NCBI GenBank assembly: GCA_963669155.1
Contig: OZ022587.1
Location: forward strand, 23,503,074 to 23,567,073
Source of the DNA: Arbacia lixula
Taxonomy: Eukaryota > Echinodermata > Echinoidea > Arbacioida > Arbaciidae
DNA: 64,000 bases
Reading direction: 5' to 3'
Each line of letters starts with the position of its first letter. Positions within the stretch are counted from its first letter, which is position 1. Shown here in pieces: positions 11,659 through 23,765 of this stretch. Under the pieces are notes generated by a model. That model was given only the letters and a program-made list of their open reading frames with translations. It was not told where the DNA came from and did no database searches. Made by a program: the position numbers and the translations under genes.

Positions 11659-12771
11659 CTGCGGAAAATTAATAACAAAAGGCGCATGGCTACTCGGTGG
11701 TCGTGCACCATTGCAGGGCATAAAAAACATTCTGACTGGAATATAAAAATACGTTTTAGACCAGGAGCCGTAAGGAATGGAGCCTACTCGGAAATATCAT
11801 TGACTGCATTTTTAAGAGGTGGGGTGCCTACGGAGTTCTATTTTGGAGGGCGAAGGTTTTGTCAAACTTTTGTGTGTGTATTGAATAGTTCTAAACTGGT
11901 ACACACGAGGGAAAATATTTTCAATAACAGTATTGCAAAGATATTGAATGTTCAAATTTCAACGAATCTGCGTCCTAAAAAAATGTACATTATTTTGTTA
12001 CATTTTAGCCTGATTCAACTATCAACTTCATAATCGTCAATATAAGTATCTTTTTCTTTTGGTGGTGGTGGTGTGTGTGTGTGTGTGTGTGGGGGGGGGG
12101 GGGGGGTAGAGGGGTATCTATGGGGTACCCGACCACTGAGAAATGCAGTTGGAGGTAGTCCTAGTACCTCTGGAGTATACCTACCATTTCCCACCGGGTC
12201 TGTTAGTGTTACCTATTGATGTAGATCAAACCCTGGTAGTTCTAGAACGATACAGGAGAGTGATATCCACTGTTTGCAGATCCATACAAATAAGTTTCGA
12301 TTTCGGGCAGTTGTCTATATGACTCCTCTATTCAATACCCCCATTTCCCAACAATTGTATGAATAAACTCACATCACGAATTACACGCTCTTCCTCTATG
12401 GGACACGCCACCATTCTGTCTTGAGGACTGGGAAAGGCAGCTCACTAAAACTTGGCATATATTGTCATGAATATTTATACACACACACATATGTATATAT
12501 TTATATATCTTATACATGACCATATCATATAGCGCTAGGAAAGTATTACGCTCATTACACTCACCGCGTACATTGGCGTAATCAAATCGTATAGTGTTCA
12601 TGATAGGCTTAGGTGTGTATATTTTCGTAATAAAGGGTAAAAAACAGACCATATATAAGACACCTATAATAGGAAGAAAGGGTTAATTCAAATCAATGGT
12701 AAGCTATATACTGAAAATATGAAAATATGATATTTTTGAAAATTCATAAAAAATGAAATGACTATTTGTAC
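11659..12771. other. Intron between Death and NACHT exons
   Basis: Contains a (GT)n tract followed by a G-run at about 12,065-12,108. No other exon was recognised. The open frame on the plus strand at 11,641-12,033 overlaps the NACHT exon edge and has no recognisable motif, so it is not called. Confidence 0.6.
12065..12108. repeat. (GT)n and poly(G) microsatellite
   Basis: A GGT/GT dinucleotide run passes into a run of about 17 G residues. The G run could form a quadruplex in single-stranded DNA or in transcripts of this strand. Confidence 0.85.
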
Positions 12772-13034
12772 CTGTATCCAGACTTTTTGCAAGGTTAACT
12801 AAGTTAACCCGACGTAGAGCATTGACCAGTGACGCCCGAGCAGTCTCCACCGGTACTCTCTTCAGCCAGTCAATGAGCATACGGTAGGTTGCCCATTCGA
12901 TGTTTTTGATGTCGTATTCATATCGACGAAGCTGAGCTTCCCTCACCCCCAATTCCAGGCCTACTTTCCTGTAATCGTTGGGGTCCATCAGTTCTGCGAG
13001 CTTGCATAATTCGAGGTCGGTGAGCTGGCCAGGT
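12772..13034 (-). CDS. Gene A, Death-domain exon
   Basis: The exon begins after cattataccag and completes an Arg codon carried over from the 2A exon. It reads PGQLTDLELCKLAELMDPND, then YRKVGLELGV, LRRYEYDI, WLKRVPVETARASLVNALRR and VNLVNLAKSL. This is a six-helix Death-fold pattern: the helix 2 to 3 W/L-x-x-L-G-L-E motif is replaced by YRKVGLELGV, and the terminal helix carries L-x-x-A-L-x-x-x-x-L-x-x-L-A. The donor is ACAG followed by GTACAA, leaving one base that joins GG of the NACHT exon to give Gly. Death domains recruit other Death-fold adaptors. Its position directly in front of NACHT is typical of echinoid and amphioxus NLRs. Confidence 0.88.
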
Positions 13035-13220
13035 CTGGTATAATGTATTAAACAAGATCAAATAATCAATTAAAACTATTATTTAGCGGTACAGACAACC
13101 TTTACTGTATTACACCAAGATCGTTACACATTCTTGGTTTACAGGCACTTCAATAATTTGCAACGTACGTGTGTACTCATATTTGATCTGCGAGATGGTG
13201 TGTGTATGTGTGTGTGTGTC

Positions 13221-13263
<43 letters not shown>

Positions 13264-14136
13264 CAGGCGGGGGGGGGGGGTCGGATGGGTTTGGATCTGG
13301 GTATTAGTAATTCTAGTACTACTCAAAGAGGGCTCAACCATTTGAGGGCAAGTCCACCAAGACCAACCCCCTCCCTATCCCCTGATTTTTAATATAAATT
13401 GTCACTGTAAACCAACAGCAACAACATTTTTTTTCATTGCTCTTGTACCTTCGTTTATGAGGAAGTACATTGGATCAAGTGCATTTAATAATAATGATGA
13501 TAATGATGATGGTTATGAAGATGATGATAGTGATAATGATGGTGATGGTGATGGTGTTAATTAATGTTATGGGGAAAATTATAAGGTAATTGCCTAATTA
13601 ACATTGAGTAATCTTGATAAAAACTCAATGTCAAACAGAAATTGGGAAATGTTCTTACTGCATTATGAGACAATGTGTATCATGTGTGTGTATGTGTGTG
13701 TGTGTGTGCGTGAGAGAGAGAGAGAGAGAGAGTGTGTGTGTGTGTGTGTGGAGATTGTGATTGTGTCTTTCTGTGTGCACTCACCAAACAGTTGTGTTTG
13801 GTTCATACGTCATATTCTATAGCCGTTCCGAACCAGTGTGGAAACACGACAATTACTTTCACATTTGATTGATAGTTCAAAGTAGTAGTCATTCATTTGA
13901 CTTGCCATACACTCAGAAACAGCATGATAAATATGTAATACCTTTATCCTTAAATGTATCTATAATACATACCCTTTAAGCTTAAACTGTACTCTTGTTA
14001 AGCTTTAGAATAGCGCAACGCACTGAATAGTGCAGAATGTCCCAAATAGGTTATTGATAGGATACTGACGGCATTACATATTATGTTTAATACAATTACT
14101 TCTCAAATTGTGTAATCACTGTTAACTCTATCCAAA
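13035..14136. other. Start of the 18.9-kb intron, microsatellite-rich
   Basis: Contains a (GT)n run with a G-run at 13,195-13,280, a (GAT)n-like patch near 13,490-13,557 and a compound (GT)n-(GA)n-(GT)n run at 13,683-13,750. The short open frames across these are low-complexity artefacts. No exon is supported. Confidence 0.7.
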
Positions 14137-14706
14137 TTGTATTATCTGGACACCACACACGCATGTGTACGATATGCAACACGATACGATATACGTACGA
14201 TATACAATGCCCTTATACTGCCGTATCTGGATTATTGTAGCCTGGTCTGGTCAGGCACGAGTTCAAAAAATCTAACCCGCTTATTTGTTCTCCAGAAGAA
14301 AGCCATTCGATTATGTACCAACTCAATTACTTTGCCCATTCTTCTCCACTTTTTCAAAGAAGTACATACTTTAACTATTCATGATCGTATATTGTTCAAA
14401 CTCGGAGTCTTTGTTTTCAAATTTCTAAATGGGTTATTGAAACATGTTTTGACCGATTATTTTGTACAATATTCCCAAACCCATACTTTTGATACTCGTA
14501 AAAGTGATAATTTTGTCTTGCCGTTCCGTCGTTTGCATCTAACACAATCAAATTCTATTCAGTTTAAGGGAGCTAAATTTTGGAACTCTTTCGATTCAAA
14601 TATTAAACATCTTAATTCTATCAGTAACTTCAAAAGCCAATTAAAAAACACTTCTTGTCTCTTTATTAGTAATAACTGTAATAACTTACTCATTATTCTT
14701 TTTTAG
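14137..14706 (+). mobile_element. Non-LTR retrotransposon fragment, C-terminal RT region
   Basis: A 189-residue open frame reads IRTIYNALILPYLDYCSLVW, then LFVLQKKAIRL, LFKLGVFVFKFLNG and a closing FWNSFDSNIKHL and FKSQLKN. This is the region downstream of the RT catalytic motifs in Jockey/CR1-type elements (Y-x-x-x-I-x-P-x-L-x-Y-C, L-x-x-L-Q-K-K-A-I-R). The frame ends at a natural-looking stop, but the catalytic part is missing upstream, so it is a 5'-truncated copy. It lies inside gene A's large intron, in the opposite orientation. Confidence 0.8.
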
Positions 14707-14890
14707 TGCGTGATATGGAGTGCCGAGGTGTGACGTCGTTTGAGCATAGTTGCCGGGACAACTGGTTCTAAACCATGCGGGTCGAGCAAACAGCGATTAT
14801 CACAGCGGGGGCTGTGATAGGGATTGCTCGACACTAGCCCGATAGACAATATCAGACCGCTAAGCCTCTCACTGGCGTGAGTTTGAGCCG

Positions 14891-16315
14891 ATGGTGTTGA
14901 CCGCATGCTCATGTCATACATGTGGCGACACCACTTCGGTGCTACAATGGTTGCACTCATATCTCACTGGCTGGACATCTCGTGTTAAAATATCAGAGCA
15001 AGTTTCAGCTCCTTGGACTTGCGAATACGGTGTCCCCCAAGGGTCTGTTATGGGCCCTATACTCTTCAATGTTTATATCACTCCTGTGTCAACTATAATT
15101 CGTAAGCACAATCTTTTCTATCTTATCTATGCCGATGATATTCAACTATATGATGCGTTTGATCCTCGTTCACCATCAAGTATGCAAGAAGTGTTAGAAA
15201 GAATTTCGTTATGTATTGCTGAGATAAACACGTGGATGACTTCAAATTTCCTCAAACTAAATGTTTCTAAAACTGAATTCACTATACTATGTCGGAAAAA
15301 CCAATTCAATGAAAATCTATCCAACGTAAAACTCAATGTATGTGATAATGAAATTGCACTATCCTCTTAAGTTAAGAATCTTGGCATATGTATTGACTCG
15401 TGCTTTACACTCTCATCTCATGTCAGTAATACTGTACGTACCTGTAATTTCCATCTTAAGAATCTGTGGCGCATTAGAAGATTTATCAATGAAAAAACTT
15501 GCCATCATGCAGTTAGGGCACTTGTACTTTCTCGACTTGACTATTGTAACAGTCTCTTTTCAGTTCTTTGTGTTAAAGATCAGAAAAAACTTCAGAGTGT
15601 TCAGAATCGTGCCGCACGTTTAGTGTTTTCAGTTGGTCGCAATATACATACGTCTCCTTTGATTAGGGAACTCCATTGGCTCCCTTTTTCTCAACGTGTC
15701 AAGTTCAAACTTTGTACATTTATAAATTGATTAACAGTACTGGTCCTTCATATCTTGTAAACGCAATTGCTCATTACACACCTGCTCGTAATCTACGTTC
15801 CGTAAATGATACCACCAAACTTGTTATTCCGAGAACAAACCTCTCCATAGCAGAAAAACGTTTTAGTATAGCTGGATCTAGAGTTTGGAATACACTCCCC
15901 TCTTCCATCCGAACAACACCGACCATATCATCGTTCAAACGACAACTCAAGTCATATCTTTTTCCAAATATCTAGTTTTATATTTTCATTTATTTAATGT
16001 GTATTTGTTTTGATGATTTTTGCTATCACTATTTGGTTTGACTTGGCTAACCCATCTGGGGCCTGGTGGCCTCAAGTGCTATACTAGAGCTTCTGTGAAT
16101 AATGTGCTGACCGGGCTTGTCCCTTAAATTGTTGGTGAACGAAGCAGCAAGCAAGAGGCCACCAGGCCTCATCTGGCACAGTTGAGAACTCCAATGGTTG
16201 ATGCAATTTAATGTATATATTTATATTTTATATCTGATTGTAAGCGCTGTGATACTTTTTGTGTATAGCGCAGATAAATAACCATTATTATTATCATTAT
16301 TATTATTATTATTTT
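14891..16315 (+). mobile_element. CR1-like non-LTR retrotransposon, 5' truncated and inactivated
   Basis: The reverse-transcriptase palm motifs GVPQGSVMGPILFNVYI (about 15,029-15,079) and YADDIQLY are present, then LKLNVSKTEF. An in-frame TAA at 15,367-15,369 breaks the frame, after which the same frame goes on with VKNLGICIDS, LDYCNSLFSV and LQSVQNRAARLVF. A frameshift near 15,705-15,725 separates this from YKLINSTGPSYL, NLRS, SRVWNTLPSSIR and FKRQLKSYLF, with the final stop at 15,973-15,975. The 3' UTR ends in an (ATT)n tail at 16,275-16,313. With one stop, one frameshift and no endonuclease domain it cannot move by itself. It is a different subfamily from the fragment just upstream. Confidence 0.88.
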
Positions 16316-16565
16316 CTCTCTCCTAGGTTTCGTGTTCTATGCCACATTTTGTGTTTCATTATAAAGAGCGAGTTTCTTGGTTGTGTTTTTAACACATGTA
16401 GTTGATTGTATGTATTTTTAGAGCCTCACACTTTTTCTGGTGAAAAGTCAGGAATGTGGATAGTTGTGATACTGCGATGCACCCAAGAGCAAGTAGCTTG
16501 ATCGTGCCTATATCTTTGGCAGGTTGCAAGGTAATTTTCCTCCGCAACCAAGTTATGAACTCCCT

Positions 16566-16776
16566 GTTGCACCACAAGTTGTCGTCCCTGCACAAATTGA
16601 CGCCGGCGACAATTTGTGCTGCAGGTGATGTTCCCATTTTTTACCCTCATGGGCGACAATTTGTGCCGGCAAACTGATAACTAGTTGCACAAATTGTCAC
16701 CCCTTGCACAAATTGTCACCAGTCCCTGTCTTCAAAATATTGCCATGTGTGGTTGTGCCTGTGATGTGTATGAATG

Positions 16777-16839
<63 letters not shown>

Positions 16840-19800
16840 GTGTGTTGCGCGCGTGCTGGCGTATGAGGATGTTAGTATGGATTAGGTCTGCGTGTGCGTG
16901 TGTGTGTGTTAGCGATGAGTGTTGAGCTGGTCTGTATGTGTGCGTGATGGGGGGATGTTGAGGTGGGTGTGTGCAATATATGTGTGCGTAACTGTGTAAG
17001 TACGGAGTATTATGTGTGGGTGCATGGTGATGGTGGTGGTTGTGTGATCGTGTGTGTGTGTGTGTGTGCGTTTGTGTGTGCGTGTGAGTGTGCGTGTGTG
17101 TGTGTGTGTGGGCGCGCAGATGTAGATGTGTGTAGATGTGAAGTCGTGTATTTGTGTTGAGGAATTAGCCAATGGGTTTTGCATTGCCCTCTGTTTCATT
17201 GTTCTATAAATATAATAAAAATTACACAACGACGATGGCCATCGGGCGTACTATGATATTGGTGTGATTACAAAAAAATGTCATGATGGTGAATGGAATT
17301 GTAAACAAATGTCAAAATACGATCACGCTTATGATCGTGCCAATAAGGCAAAATGAAAATAATTGACAATGCTCGAGAGTAAAGACAGCGAGTCAGTTAA
17401 AGTAAAATTTCACTATCTCAAAGGAATAATACGAAAGCAGGGGAAACAGTTTATGAATTGTTTGTTCTACTATTGCGTCACTTCTATGTGTTAGAAGTAA
17501 AAACTTGACTGTTTTGACTGTCTTTATTCTTTTAGAGCAGTATTGTGTGAACTGCACGTACACCACACACACATACACAAAAACACACACGCACACACCC
17601 CCATACAGACAGACATGCACACCCATACCCTTACCGACCCACATTAGCGGGGTGGATAAGGTGAATAATTGTGCACTTTTGTGTACAAACACCAAATTTG
17701 GCACACATGTTCAAAATCTTATTTCGGACAATATTAGATATAGAGGTATCTACAAAAGTTTTCAGGGGCACCTGGGGGCAGCCCCCAAATTGCCCCAGGG
17801 GCACTTATATCTTATTAAATTCTCTTCGAAAACGCACGGCCGGACTTGAAAAGGAACATTGATAGGAATCATCCTTAGGCAATAGGTACCTTACCTTGTT
17901 CAAATGTGTGGTCATTAATGGCAAGAGGGCGGGGGGATAGTCCTCAAACGACCCATGGGGGCATTTTTCTCTTATTTTGTGACATTTTCTCAAGAATAAA
18001 TGACTGGATTTTAACAAACTAAATAGGAATCATCCCGTGGTAATAGGAAACATTAGCTGTTAAATTTGGGGTACACAAGTGGCAAGGGGCTGGGGAAGGG
18101 GGGGGGGGGTCATCCCCCCAAACGCCCCAGAGGGAAACGTTCTTTTATTTTTCTAAGACTTTTTCTGAAGAATGAATAAGTGGAACCATCCTCATGTATT
18201 ATGGACCTTAAGTTGTTAGAATGGGGGGGGGGGGGGCACGAATGGCAAGGAACTGGGAGGGGGTAGCCTCCCCCCCCCAAAAAAAATCCCTCCAGTTCCT
18301 CTTATTTTTGACTTTTTTAGAAGAATACATAATAAACAAATAATAATAGGTACCTAAGTTAATAACATGATGCTACGCAAGTGGCAAGGGAGGGGGGGGG
18401 GGGGGATGGGCCGCTAAATGCCCCCAGGGGGCAAAGTCCATTTGTTTTGTTACTTTTTATCAAAGGTACATGACTATCTTTTAACCAAGTTGAAAGAAGT
18501 CACCTTGGAAAAGAGGACCTAATTAGGTGGTAAAAATGAGATACATATCTAAAAATTAATTTTAGATCTCCTCAAAATTCGAAAGATTCTTCTGTGGCAA
18601 TGGGAAAAATTTGTTACAAATGGGGATCCCATCTGTCATGAACTAGCCACCCCCCCTTTCTTTCTCGTCCACCACCTCAGAAATGCGCCTTGTGGTCCAA
18701 AATGTTAAGAAGAGAGGAGTGTTTTCTCAAATGTATCCAAACTGTGCAGTAACCAAAGATAATCTAACATACACATGAAGTCGCGTACTCATCTGACGAG
18801 GGGACAAGGAGGACCCCCCCCCCCACCCTCGAAATTAACATAGCGCCTTACATGACAATTATTATCTTGTTATCATGGGGGGACCTCGTTCCCTCCTTCA
18901 GTGCATGTATTAACTTTTTTCTTTCGTCTTGTTAACTTTTTTTTTCGAGAAGCACCAAATTTTGAACATATGTTTAAAATACTATCTAGAATGATATGAG
19001 ATATCGTTTTGAGGCATCTAAAAATTTTATCAAGGTTGTCGTTTTTCAGTATCATGACATAATAATACTTATAAATGTTTCAAGACTCTTTTTATAACCA
19101 TATATAACATAGTTAACAGTGAAAGAACAATCGGTAGTGCTCAGAATATGAAAGAACAGTGATGCAAATACTATTTCCATAGAAATTAACGTTAATGGAA
19201 AATATAAACAAATTGAATGTAGTCAATCAGTTTTCAAAATGGCCACCAAAATTTGAATAAACAAAACACAAATTGTCACATTACTCAATGGTGCATGATA
19301 GTTGATTGTGAAAAGGCTACATAGAATAGAAATACGTAAAAAAAAATAGTGTCAAAGGGAAGATAAAATGGATGCGCTATTTACTTAACTTAGAAAAATA
19401 ATGTTTGCTACATTAAGTGATGCAAATAAATTATGTTCATTTATCTATTTTGGATGGATTCATGGTGACATTCTTTTCACACAATGCAATGTCATGTTCC
19501 TCTCCAGGAGCTGCTCATTCCATCATCTTTATAAACTCTTGGTCCATCGCCTTTCCATGGACCATACCACGTGATAGGGTCCATGGTGTGGCGGTGGATC
19601 AAGGGTTCTGACAGACATTTCCAGCCATTATAAATATAGCCACCAGTTCTGAGGCCTCAAAAACTAAAAAGGTAAAAACATTGTTTTGGCAGCTAATTTG
19701 GACGCCTACGTGAAAATGGCGTTTCAAGGACATATGTTTAAGCGCCTCTGTATATCCAATTTTGTTTAGTTTATAATCATGAACATATGTACCAAATTTG

Positions 19801-21856
19801 ATGCTTGTAGGTAAAAGTGGAGCAGAATAAAGCTAAATACATGGCTTTGGCAGCCATTTTGGACGCCATCTTTGATCCTCCTTGTCTCTTCCTCAGATGT
19901 GTACGTTAAATTATCTTTGGTCACTGTACAGTTTGGATACATTCGAGAAAACATTCCGTTTTTCTTGAAATGTTGGACCGCAAGGCGCACTTCTGAGGTG
20001 GTGGGGGAGGGACTGTGCTGTGGCTAGTTAATGTCAGATGGGGTCCCATTCGTTACAAACCTTTCCAATTGTCTGAGAATAATCTGGCGAGCTTTGATAA
20101 AATGCAACATTCATTTTTCAGATATGTATCCTATCTTTGCAACCTTAAATCCTCTTTTTAGAGGTGATTTCTTTAGATTTTAATTAAAATCTAGTCATTT
20201 ACCTTTGAGTAAAAGGGAAAAATGAGTGGAATTTGCCCCCTGGAGGAACTTTTGGGGCTAACCTCTCCCCCCCCCCCGTCCCTTACCACTTGCATACCAC
20301 CATTTTAAGAACTCAAGGTCCCTGATACCTAAGGATGGTTCCTATCAAGTTTGGTTAAAATGTTTCTTCATTCATTCATTCTTCATTCTTCTTATTCTTC
20401 TGAAAAAGTAGAAAAATAAGAGGAAGTTGCCCCATGGGGGCATTGGTTGTTTTTTTTCTCTCCCGGCACCTTGCCATTTGTGTCCCCCCATTCTAACAAC
20501 TAAAGGTCCCTATTACCTAAGGGTGGTTCCAGTTATTTATTCTTGAGAAAAAGTATTCAACAAATTTAAAGAAAGTTTCCCTCGGCGCGTTTTGGGGTCT
20601 ACCCTCCCCCCCCCTTCCCCAGCAACTTGCCACTTGTGTACCAAGTTTAACAATTAAAGTTCCCTATTACCTAAGGATGATTCCTATCAAGTTTGGTTAA
20701 AATCAAGTTATTTATTCTTGAGAAAATGTCCTAAAATAAGAGAAAAATGCCCCCCGGGGGCTTGGGGGGCTATCCCTTGCTTTTTATGACCACACACTTT
20801 AACAAGGTAAGGTCCCTAGGATGATTCATATCAAGTTTTTTTTTTAAGTCGGGCCCTGCGTTTTCAAAAAGAAGTAAAGTATTAGTGCCCCTAGGGCACT
20901 TTGGGGGCTGCCCCCGGGCGCCCCTAAAAATGCATCTATATCTAATATTGTTCCAAATATGATTTTGAACATGTGTGCCAAATATGGTGCTTGTAGACAC
21001 AATTCACCTCATATTTGTTGCTTAACCGCCCACTATATGACTGATTCACAATTCTAGTCGACTAAATGGGGACTATTTCGGGCACAATACATACAAACCT
21101 TGATTTCAACCCGTTTACCTGGTACCGCTAACCCATAACTTTCTTTTTATGATCTTTATTCTGCTTCCATAACAATACAAATCAAATTCATATAATCAGT
21201 TTAAATATATTAACACAAATTAAACAAAACAATCATGCAATTTATATATATGTATTTATAAGTACAAATTAATTACAATAAAATAGCTGAAAATATTAAA
21301 TATAATTACTCAATTGTTATAATCATGTAACGATGTTTCATCAAATAAACTGAACGAATAGCTTCCGGAATCAAGTTTTAAATAAACAAGTCCACTAATC
21401 CCCCAACCTATGATACACCCCTAAAATTAGTCCTAACCATCCCTAACTCCCATCTGGACAGCCACCCCCCCCCCCCACCACCCCCTAACACCAACCCCAA
21501 CACCCAACCCTAACACCCCCCACCCCACCCCACACACACACACACTCACACACACGCACATACACACACACACACACGCACACACACACACACACTCACA
21601 CACACACACACTCATACACACACACACACACTGCAAACTGCAAACGTGACCTTTTATTTTGGTTTGTGTGTTGGTTTTCATGAATTGTGTTTGTCAGGAA
21701 TTATTATATTACCAAAAATGTAAGCCCCTAATGGCCTTGAGGGCTTCAACATAATATTGAATGAGTTTCGAGGGGGGCGACAATTTGTGGTATCAGCCCC
21801 CTGCACAAATTGTCGCCGGCGTCAATTTGTGCAGGGACGACAATTTGTGGTGCAAC
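16566..21856. mobile_element. 5.3-kb foldback transposon E1 (TU-like), non-autonomous
   Basis: The ends are inverted copies: GTTGCACCACAA at 16,566 and its reverse complement ending at 21,856, followed inward by cacaaattg/gacaatttgtg words in inverted order. The next layers also mirror each other. (GT)n at 16,779-17,110 faces (AC)n at 21,530-21,640. The sequence at 17,680-17,830, with a gggggcagccccc palindrome, reappears inverted at 20,880-20,990. The arms contain diverged tandem units of about 160 nt, seen as repeated aggaatcatcc words. A 7-bp direct repeat, ACTCCCT (16,559-16,565 and 21,857-21,863), abuts both ends as a target duplication. No transposase was seen. Layered arms built of subrepeats recall the sea-urchin TU family. 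Confidence 0.75.
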
Positions 21857-21863
21857 ACTCCCT

Positions 21864-23342
21864 CATACTATTGGCATGATTGAGCAAGCGGATGTTTTTC
21901 GACCTTGCTTGTGTGGCGCGTAGACACATATTTTGTTGTAATTCGAGTTGCCCTCGGGCGTGGGGAGGGGTATACATATATGGAGGTATACATAGGCGCA
22001 TTATATTTTGACATTTTGATATTACATACTTTTTTACTCTGTTGATTATTGTCTTAGCTGTTAATCTTTCGTTTGTTTTTGTTTTTGTATTAGTCTTTCT
22101 TTGCTGTATTTTTTAAAGTACGTATTTGTATGTGATTTGTGCACTCTGGTTCATCTTACTGTATGTCATTTAAGTAATGGACTTTTAATACTTATGTGTA
22201 TTGAACCACATGTTAAAGGTTATCACACCTCACAAGCCATCGGCTTTCTGGTAATGCCTCATATTCATTGTTAATGAAAGTTGTTTATTTGTGTTTGTTA
22301 AATGAATAAAGAATTGAATTGAAATGTGTAACACATCTTTCGGTCCCGTTTGGACAGAGTAATCTGGTTTTGCATGACGTATAGTGAATAGGTGTTCATT
22401 CTATATTCTAACTTCTAAGGGTTACATATTTCATAATAGGTACACACTAAATATTTGTATAAACAATTGATTTGGCATTATGGGTATGAATCGTTTTTCA
22501 CTCGTGTGTATTGTACCTCATGTAGCTTTTTTTAAAAAATATATTTCGGTTTAAAGCTCGTGTCCTGGGTTCTATGTAAGTCATTTATGTGTGTATGTCG
22601 CTTTGTGTTGAATGAAATAAAGATGAATAAATAATAAATACATGAATTCACACTTTGTGGTATTCTTCACCCAGCCACTAGGCGCAGGTAAGATGTTGCA
22701 GTCTCCTTAAGATTTACCGGCTTTCTGTAATGCATGCAAGGATCCGAATAACGTTAGTACGGATATATTAATTGAAGGATCATTAATCGATGTTAATACT
22801 TTAAACAAGACAACTTTTAGGATATGGGACATTTTTTTACCCACGCTGTATCGTGTAATATGTGTACGCCATCACCATTGTGTCGTGACTATTGAGAGCA
22901 GGCGTTCATCCATGTCACCTCTTTGCATACGGATTGGATGCAGACGCCCAACCATCGTTGATACGGTTATGCTAGTCCCAGCTAGGGTCTACCGCTGAAG
23001 TGCTTTAGCAGCACAATGCATTATGCCACGCATAGTAAATTAGTGATCATGTGACGACAGAATGCTAAAATACTGAAAAGCCTGTAAAACCGAACATAAT
23101 GAGGAGCTTTCGCAAGCGTGACGTGGCCCCTGGTTCGATAGTTTCGTGTGCAAATTGGCTTCTGCCCACGGATGCACCAGACCGAATACATCCCTGGGCC
23201 GCCATTTGTTTTGGTCTTACTTGTAAGAGCAAATACTCCATGGGTGCATGCACGTTGACTTTCCTTAGGAAATCCACGCATTATACACTGTGAACGTAGA
23301 TCATACACGATGGGTTAGCAGTCTTCAAGCACAGACACTGAT
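21864..23342. other. Intronic stretch with short retroelement-like 3' tails
   Basis: Two AATAAA-containing tails (near 22,302-22,320 and 22,612-22,640) look like the ends of short retroposed sequences, but no body could be identified. Overlapping open frames at 23,021-23,308 on both strands have no recognisable domain and are not called. Confidence 0.4.
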
Positions 23343-23545
23343 TTAACAGTTCGAAGAAAGTAGCTTGTTTACGCCTTCAAGTTAAGCAGTGTGCCATCGC
23401 GTTTTGTGTAGTTTTTTTACGTACTTTGTAGATGACCACCATGGCCTCAGCTCGGCTCACAGTCTGAATCATGAAACTACACATAATCGAATACAAAGCA
23501 CTTTTGCGGCAATGGTCAAAACGGGCAACTTTCTTCGAACTTTAA
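23343..23545. repeat. Small TIR element (MITE-like), about 200 bp
   Basis: The word gttcgaagaaagtagc (23,349-23,364) recurs inverted as gcaactttcttcgaac (about 23,525-23,540), with some similarity outside it. No target duplication was identified and no coding capacity is present. Confidence 0.45.
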
Positions 23546-23765
23546 AATGAGAGTCTGAGTTTAAAGACTACTATTATATTATTTTCGTTCACAGTGAACA
23601 TATGCGCGCTCCTTGAAACTGGCGACCAATAGTATGCAAATGAGCCGCGACCAATAAGTGGGAATTATGGTGTCCGAAGGGTCAAACAGAAAAGAAAAAA
23701 ACATTTTCACGATCTCTGTAAGGAGATAAAAGTGATTGTAAGATAATCGTATGGCATGTAAAAAG

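Noticed and set aside
16685-17229. Cys-Val-rich and Thr-His-rich open frames
   Set aside because: They are translations of (GT)n and (AC)n tracts inside foldback element E1.
23021-23308. Overlapping open frames on both strands near 23.1 kb as a small gene
   Set aside because: No domain, no splice sites in support, and three frames are equally open. Chance openness in a GC-richer patch is enough to explain it.
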